From the NCBI RefSeq assembly GCF_019670105.1, contig NZ_AP023032.1, positions 3,855,501-3,919,500 of the forward strand: 64,000 nucleotides of DNA, in the 5' to 3' direction. The translations under genes and the position numbers were made by a program. Below the pieces are notes generated by a model that saw only the letters and a program-made list of their open reading frames with translations, was not told the DNA's origin and did not search any database. Shown here in pieces: positions 59,320 to 64,000 of this stretch. The DNA is from Agarivorans albus. Lineage in GTDB: Bacteria; Pseudomonadota; Gammaproteobacteria; Enterobacterales; Celerinatantimonadaceae. Every line of letters starts with the position of its first letter. The first letter of the stretch is position 1.

Positions 59320-59666
59320 TGCTACCTAACCGCATGAATTTAACCCGCTCTACAGAAGAGCAGCTCAAAAAGCTAAAGGGTTATACTGGAATCACTCCAA
59401 ACGTATCGGCTCGTATCGCTTTCTTCCGCTCTATTGAAAGTGACTTTCGATACCAAGGGCAAGAAACTAAGCTAGACGGCTCACTTGTACTAGATAAGTA
59501 CACATGGCTTGGTGAGACTGGTGAAGTAACTGAGCTAATGCTGAAAATGTACTATCCAGAACTTGATACAAAAGAGTATCAACAGGCTTGGGCAGCACAT
59601 GTTGAGGACGGGATTGCACCAATTAGAACTCACAAAACTCTCAATAACTTATCATTAAATATATAA
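59319..59666 (+). CDS. dndE: DNA phosphorothioation protein DndE
   Basis: A 115-residue protein with the DndE features: RMNLTRSTEEQLKKLKGYTGITPNVSARIAFF and a lysine-rich basic helix face. DndE is a small tetrameric DNA-binding protein with preference for nicked DNA. Start ATG overlaps the dndD stop (TAATG). It ends the modification operon. Confidence 0.93.
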   Translation: MLPNRMNLTRSTEEQLKKLKGYTGITPNVSARIAFFRSIESDFRYQGQETKLDGSLVLDKYTWLGETGEVTELMLKMYYPELDTKEYQQAWAAHVEDGIAPIRTHKTLNNLSLNI

Positions 59667-59672
59667 TACACT

Positions 59673-59704
59673 TTAGTCTTCTAGTGATGCCTCTAGAAGA
59701 CTAA
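59673..59704. terminator. Convergent terminator hairpin between dndE and the Mrr-like gene
   Basis: TTAGTCTTCTAG / CTAGAAGACTAA is a perfect 12-bp stem with an 8-base loop. The U tracts are poor on both strands (TTTATAAT), so it may rely on the stem. Confidence 0.7.
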
Positions 59705-59723
59705 TTTATAATGTATAGCTAGC

Positions 59724-60557
59724 CTAAAATTCACTATCCCTTTGGTAGAGTTTATTTACATACCAAGAATCAAGCTTATCTAATACATCTTGATAATTCA
59801 TACTTGATAAAATAGCTTGTGAAATCAAGAATGAATCACGCAAGCAAATATTATTTCTTATTGCATAATCTCTGATAGTATTAGTTAACTTCCCATTGGT
59901 TACGAATAAATAGGATAAGTCATATGACGGACTGGCGGCATTAACATTTAATCTATTGAAATATTTCTCTCTTATTCCAGAGTTCGACTTTATTCTATCT
60001 TGAAAAAATGCATCCTCATAAACAACCAATTTCTTATCTAATGTCTTACCACATTTCTTTGATTGAATAAAAAGCACTCTTTGCTCTACAGCAGTTCTAG
60101 AGTTTGATAGTTTAGCAATTATATCAATTCCGCCATCATTATTACCATCAACAATAATAACTCTTTGGTAACCTTGACATAAAACATATAGTACAGATAC
60201 AAGAAGAAGTTTATCAGGGCAAAACCCCCTAATTAATTCATTTAGTTTCTTTGATTCAATCCAGTCGAACTTCAATTCAGCTTGCTGATGCTTGTGAGTT
60301 GCGACCTTGTCTTTTGAAATCCAAAATATTGGTGGAGAAACTCCGAGGCAATTATAGCTATCTATGATTTTATCAATTCTATTTTCGATAGCAGCATCGC
60401 AACGTTTTGCCAACTTCTCTGCATCTAAAGGCTTGTAGTGCTCTTGGTCTTTTAAGTAACGGTATGCCAAAGAGTATGGCGTAAAACTTTTTACGCCAAT
60501 ATCCTCAAAATTGTCAGTAAACTCGTCAAGTTTTTTAACTAATTCAGAAGGAGTCAT
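59724..60557 (-). CDS. Mrr-like PD-(D/E)xK nuclease
   Basis: A 277-residue protein. After a helical N-terminal half there is DGGIDIIAKL (Asp145) and VLFIQSKKCG (Gln165-x-Lys167), the D...QxK pattern of the Mrr/PD-(D/E)xK family, and DLSYLFVTNGKLTNTIRDYAIRNNI, similar to the last part of Mrr domains. It would cut DNA. It starts 5 bp after the ParB-like gene stop with GGAAGAG upstream, so the two are an operon. The base composition here is AT-rich. No published name is claimed. Confidence 0.72.
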   Translation of the reverse strand: MTPSELVKKLDEFTDNFEDIGVKSFTPYSLAYRYLKDQEHYKPLDAEKLAKRCDAAIENRIDKIIDSYNCLGVSPPIFWISKDKVATHKHQQAELKFDWIESKKLNELIRGFCPDKLLLVSVLYVLCQGYQRVIIVDGNNDGGIDIIAKLSNSRTAVEQRVLFIQSKKCGKTLDKKLVVYEDAFFQDRIKSNSGIREKYFNRLNVNAASPSYDLSYLFVTNGKLTNTIRDYAIRNNICLRDSFLISQAILSSMNYQDVLDKLDSWYVNKLYQRDSEF

Positions 60558-60562
60558 GGAAG

Positions 60563-61651
60563 CTACTCTTCCAACATACTATTAATAACTTCTCGTAATT
60601 GCTTCAAGCTAGAAAACACATCGTCTCTAGATTTTCGTATGGTAGCATAAGGTATATTAGTTATTGCTTTCTCCGCTCTTAAAACTTCTGTTTTCCAATC
60701 GTATTCTTTCGTCTGTTCAGCTCTTCCCCAAGCCTGCTCTATAGATATGTCAAAATTATCAACTTCTGCGATTAGATCATCTCTTTTTCTATTTACTAGA
60801 TTACCGATATACCTAACATGCTTAGGATCATGTATTCTTCGTCCAGTACTGCCAAGTTCAGTATTTTCCTCATCTGGACTTATCCATTCACAAAACTGCC
60901 TAAAGTTATCCTCATTCTCGTAACGATATTCATCATCATTCCACTGCATCCATACTCTTACATCTTTATTTTTATAAGCTTGCTCAAAAAGTGAAAAGTA
61001 TTCATTCTTCGCTTTGTAACGAAGTTCAGGATGATTTTCCATCTGTTGCAACCCTTTATAGCCTCTATATAAGCTACCAACAGCTTTTGCAGACAAACCA
61101 AACTGTTTGCCCACCTCTGTAAAACTTTTATTCTTAATTTCTATTTGGTCGAGTATCAATTTAGCTCGTTGAGTAGGCGACCAGTCTTTTATCCCCGAAA
61201 TATGCCTTATACCTTGCAGCATCCATGAAATATCTTCATCAGTCCCTGAATACTCTAGCACTTTTAAGCTTTTTATCGATTCAATTAGTTTTTCAACATA
61301 ATCTTCACCTAACTCTGCATCATCAATATCACCTGACTCATACCTTTCAATGCAAGTTTTTATTGCAGATATTCTTCGGTTTCCTTCAAGTACGTAGTAT
61401 TGATCATCTTGACCTTCTACTTTTTTAACAACTACTCGATCCATTGGTAAAAAGCCATTAATCAGAATGCTGTTTACTAATTCTTCTATATTGTATCTTT
61501 GAATTAAACGTAGGGAGTCTTTCTGAACCTTATCGGAAGTATACTTACTAAATGGTACTCTCTTATCTTCTTCAAAAAACCTAGGGTTATTTGGATCAAG
61601 AAATATTTTATCAATAGGTAATTCTTTTTCTTTTAGATAGTCACTGTACAT
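60563..61651 (-). CDS. ParB/Srx-fold protein in the PT locus
   Basis: A 362-residue protein with a ParB N-terminal (Srx-fold) domain: LPIDKIFLDPNNPRF, NIEELVNSILINGFLPMDRVVV and VLEGNRRISAIK (EGNRR at residues 89-93). An HTH-like region with TEVGKQFGLSAKAVGSLYRG (residues about 180-200) follows as in ParB. The C-terminus is unknown. ParB-fold proteins bind DNA and CTP, and the related DUF262/DGQR fold is used in SspE and DndB. A strong GAGGT lies 5 bp before the ATG, and the Mrr-like nuclease is translated next. Confidence 0.75.
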   Translation of the reverse strand: MYSDYLKEKELPIDKIFLDPNNPRFFEEDKRVPFSKYTSDKVQKDSLRLIQRYNIEELVNSILINGFLPMDRVVVKKVEGQDDQYYVLEGNRRISAIKTCIERYESGDIDDAELGEDYVEKLIESIKSLKVLEYSGTDEDISWMLQGIRHISGIKDWSPTQRAKLILDQIEIKNKSFTEVGKQFGLSAKAVGSLYRGYKGLQQMENHPELRYKAKNEYFSLFEQAYKNKDVRVWMQWNDDEYRYENEDNFRQFCEWISPDEENTELGSTGRRIHDPKHVRYIGNLVNRKRDDLIAEVDNFDISIEQAWGRAEQTKEYDWKTEVLRAEKAITNIPYATIRKSRDDVFSSLKQLREVINSMLEE

Positions 61652-61806
61652 GTATACCTCAATAGATTAATTAATTTATATAAAATTGATGATAATCCAC
61701 CATCATCTAAAATTTATTTAGTACCCGATAGTCATTTTTAAAACCTGAAATACTATTCTTATATATCGTTCGTATTTCTAGCCTGTCGATATAAAACGAC
61801 TTAATA

Positions 61807-62676
61807 TTAGATAAGCTTGAAAACCTCTCTTACATGCCATTCACACGCCTTTTCAGATGGATATAAATACGTATCTCTTGGTAGGTAAATCTGCTTGTTC
61901 TCATAATCCCAAATCATACGCTCTACCATACTCCCGCCTGTCACAGCTGGAGATACCTGTACTTTGAGTTCACTATTGAAAGTAATTACGCCTCTATCAA
62001 GTGCCTTATGGTGAATACTGCAAAGAGCAATACCATTCGAGACCTCACAAGGGCCAAAGTACTGCTTCCATTTTATATGAGCAGCTTCAATACCCACAGG
62101 GACAGTATCTAAAGCTAAATCAAAACCACACACTGCACAGCGATAGTTATAAGCACGTAGAACATTTTTACGAAAACTAGGATCACGTTGCTTAGTTGAT
62201 GTATCAACTTCAAAACCAAAACGAACAAACAATTCTTCCTGTAACGTATCAGGGAAGTTGTCTTGGATTAGCTTAGAAGCAATTTTTTCTATCAACTCTG
62301 GATTAGAAATTAAGCTCTGATACGAGGAAGCGTCAAACCCCGCCATTACATTGTATTTAATGAGCTCTGACTTTTTCGGGTCTGTATTGCTTTTGCGAGG
62401 AATGCACTCTTCACCATTTTTTAATTCCCAAAATGGATCCTTCTCATTAGCCAAGCGCCAAAATGAATACTCCGGATGGTAGGCTTTTCGCGAAGGGCCA
62501 TACTGAACAAGTAGCTCTTTAACCTGGTAGTCCACTTCCTTCTCAAACTGGAACAAGCGCTCATGGCCTTGCTTGTACTGAGATAAGGCATACAACAACA
62601 TTAGGGGTTTGTTCGGAGCGCGTTGATCTCCGCGTCGCCATCGTGAAATCATTTGAATTTTTTCGAGTAGATCCAT
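61807..62676 (-). CDS. Sulfur-binding-domain HNH restriction endonuclease (type IV)
   Basis: About 289 residues. The N-terminal half resembles the sulfur-binding domain of PT-dependent McrA-type nucleases: RAPNKPLMLLYALSQY, then YGPSRKAYHPEYSFWRL. The C-terminus is an HNH nuclease with zinc cysteines: YRCAVCGF, IEAAHIKW, NGIALCSIHHKALD. Such enzymes cleave phosphorothioated DNA. I chose ATG 62676, with GGAAG 6 bp upstream; the longer frame to 62715 adds MYNRTGFLLWKLL without family support. It follows the dptH stop by about 105 bp. Confidence 0.85.
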   Translation of the reverse strand: MDLLEKIQMISRWRRGDQRAPNKPLMLLYALSQYKQGHERLFQFEKEVDYQVKELLVQYGPSRKAYHPEYSFWRLANEKDPFWELKNGEECIPRKSNTDPKKSELIKYNVMAGFDASSYQSLISNPELIEKIASKLIQDNFPDTLQEELFVRFGFEVDTSTKQRDPSFRKNVLRAYNYRCAVCGFDLALDTVPVGIEAAHIKWKQYFGPCEVSNGIALCSIHHKALDRGVITFNSELKVQVSPAVTGGSMVERMIWDYENKQIYLPRDTYLYPSEKACEWHVREVFKLI

Positions 62677-62781
62677 CAGTAACTTCCACAATAAAAACCC
62701 AGTGCGATTATACACACTGAGTCATATGTTAGTATTTATGAGATCAAAAAACGCCCACAAAGGTCTTTTAAAATCAGATAT

Positions 62782-64000
62782 TTATTGAAGAAGCTCCCAG
62801 AATGCTTTATCTCTCATAGGAAGTATCTTCTTCCCTCCATCAATGTATAAGCTATAGTGCTTCTCTAGCTTGTTGATAGTTTCCATTAGTTTCTCTTGTT
62901 CAGCTTTCTCATTGACACCAAACATCGCTTTTAGCTCTTGTGGACGAATCTTCGCTACGCGGTGGATTACCCATGTAAGCACGTAGCTTGAGTAATCGTT
63001 CTCGCCTGTTTGGAAGTGGGTAATGTCTTGTGTGGAAAGGATCACACCAACACCGTATTCACGGCCTTCCTTCAAGATCTTACGCAAGCTTGGGAAGTTT
63101 TGAGACATGAAGTTATCGGCTTCATCCACCAAGATCATTTTAGTGATTTGGCGGAAGTCGCCCTGCACTTCTGGCTTACCCTTCTTCTGCATCTGTGAGT
63201 AAAAGAGATCTAACGTAAGCGCAACAACAAGGTTCTGAATCTCTGCTGGGTAACCTGCTAGCTCTACGACAGTGATACCATCAACCAAGTCATAAAGGCT
63301 CATGCACTTGGTGTTGTCATCTTCAAAAATCTCTAACTCATACAGGCTCTCGAGTGCCGCATATAATGAATCTTCATCTGGGTCTGTCTCAATGAACAAG
63401 TCCCATACTTGTGAGATTGTAGGCGCTGGTTTTGACCAAGTACTTGGATCTGCTTTGCGAATACCCGCTAACTCATACGCTTCACCCACCAACTTACGTA
63501 AGCGCAGTTGCTGCTTTTGACCTAAACCAAAGGCTTTACCCATGGTTTCAGAGAAGCCTCGTGCGGTATGCACTGGCAACATCGGTGTATCACCAAACAG
63601 GCTAAGTGGGTTATATGGCAGCTTGTGAAGGTTGAACTTCTTACCCGTGGTTACTTGTTGGAATTTGTCGTCTACATAATCGGATTTGTAGTCGAAAATA
63701 AGCATACCAATTGGCGCGCCGTTTACGTTGTCAGCTTGATTGCGGTAAAGCTGAGTAATCACCGATTTGGTAAACTGCGTTTTACCTGTACCCATGGTGC
63801 CGATAATACCGGTATTGGTATTCATGAATTTGGCAGTATTGGTTGGCTCCCAGTTCAATGGTGCTTGTGTTAGCGCATTGTGGCCAAATAGCACGTTTAG
63901 GTTGCTGTTAGCCTCAACCTTCATAGGCTCAACTGCTGGCATTACTTGCTCTTCAACAACTGGTTGTTCAAGCTGCACTGATTCTGTAGTGTCAACCTCA
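62782..64000 (-). CDS. dptH: DNA phosphorothioation-dependent restriction protein DptH, C-terminal part (partial)
   Basis: At least 405 codons, open to the window edge. The visible part is a HerA/FtsK-like ATPase: Walker A GTMGTGKTQF (about residue 56 of the visible frame), Walker B KMILVDEADNF, then an arginine-finger-like EGREYGVGVILSTQD. This is the C-terminal region of DptH of the DptFGH PT-dependent restriction complex. The frame continues upstream of the GTG at 63978 with no stop, so the start and dptF, dptG are expected beyond the right edge. Confidence 0.85.
   Translation of the reverse strand, partial: EVDTTESVQLEQPVVEEQVMPAVEPMKVEANSNLNVLFGHNALTQAPLNWEPTNTAKFMNTNTGIIGTMGTGKTQFTKSVITQLYRNQADNVNGAPIGMLIFDYKSDYVDDKFQQVTTGKKFNLHKLPYNPLSLFGDTPMLPVHTARGFSETMGKAFGLGQKQQLRLRKLVGEAYELAGIRKADPSTWSKPAPTISQVWDLFIETDPDEDSLYAALESLYELEIFEDDNTKCMSLYDLVDGITVVELAGYPAEIQNLVVALTLDLFYSQMQKKGKPEVQGDFRQITKMILVDEADNFMSQNFPSLRKILKEGREYGVGVILSTQDITHFQTGENDYSSYVLTWVIHRVAKIRPQELKAMFGVNEKAEQEKLMETINKLEKHYSLYIDGGKKILPMRDKAFWELLQ

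Noticed and set aside
60563-61651. ParB-like protein considered as a chromosome or plasmid partition ParB
   Set aside because: No parA or parS-like site is nearby, and it is coupled to a nuclease gene within the PT locus.

Overview
The window suggests the chromosome of a marine gammaproteobacterium. The housekeeping order (valS end, rraB, parC/parE, yqiA-cpdA-DUF1249-nudF, tolC, hldE, glnE, ygiF, pit, cca, uppP, folK/folB, plsY, tsaD, rpsU-yqeY-dnaG-rpoD) is the one seen around these loci in Enterobacterales, Vibrionales and Alteromonadales. The envelope proteins (exeA/gspA-gspB, an SH3/YgiM-type protein) fit an Alteromonadales- or Vibrionales-like lineage such as Agarivorans. That genus name is a guess from protein flavour, not an identification.

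Positions 1-37760 are compact core genome. They cover DNA topology (parE and parC, split by a membrane GGDEF-EAL gene), lipid and LPS synthesis (plsC, hldE, a LpxL/LpxM-type acyltransferase, plsY, uppP), export (tolC, gspAB), folate (folK, folB), phosphate uptake (DUF47 plus Pit), nitrogen control (glnE), tRNA processing (cca, tsaD) and the macromolecular synthesis operon (rpsU-yqeY-dnaG-rpoD). A tRNA-Ile2(CAU) gene ends the core. A MITE-like inverted repeat lies at about 920-1078.

Positions 37761-64000 are an accessory island beginning right after the tRNA. Its parts, in order, are: (a) two tandem 74-residue AlpA/Xis-like HTH genes, each preceded at the same distance by a CRP-type site; (b) a 0.6 kb gene-free stretch with a 12-bp tandem repeat and an inverted copy; (c) a complete integron, with five cassettes and five attC sites read leftward, an attI containing a 20-bp palindrome, and a LexA-controlled intI read rightward; (d) a hipBA toxin-antitoxin pair with three repeated operators; (e) a cold-shock-domain/Excalibur fusion gene; (f) a minus-strand operon of lipoproteins, membrane and periplasmic proteins behind a 353-residue protein with a hydrophobic helical C-terminus (candidate pore-forming effector with its immunity genes), in which one gene carries an in-frame stop; (g) an XRE regulator with an operator cluster, a serine recombinase and a small frameshifted gene.

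From 51642 to the right edge lies a DNA phosphorothioation (PT) locus. An M15-peptidase-like gene and a PT-associated methyltransferase gene precede dndBCDE (no dndA). On the opposite strand, converging at a shared terminator, are an Mrr-like PD-(D/E)xK nuclease, a ParB/Srx-fold protein, a sulfur-binding-domain HNH nuclease, and the C-terminal part of DptH, whose 5' end is outside the window. The ParB/Mrr pair wedged between the modification genes and the restriction genes, and the M15-like gene upstream, are the best candidates here for undescribed parts of a defence system.
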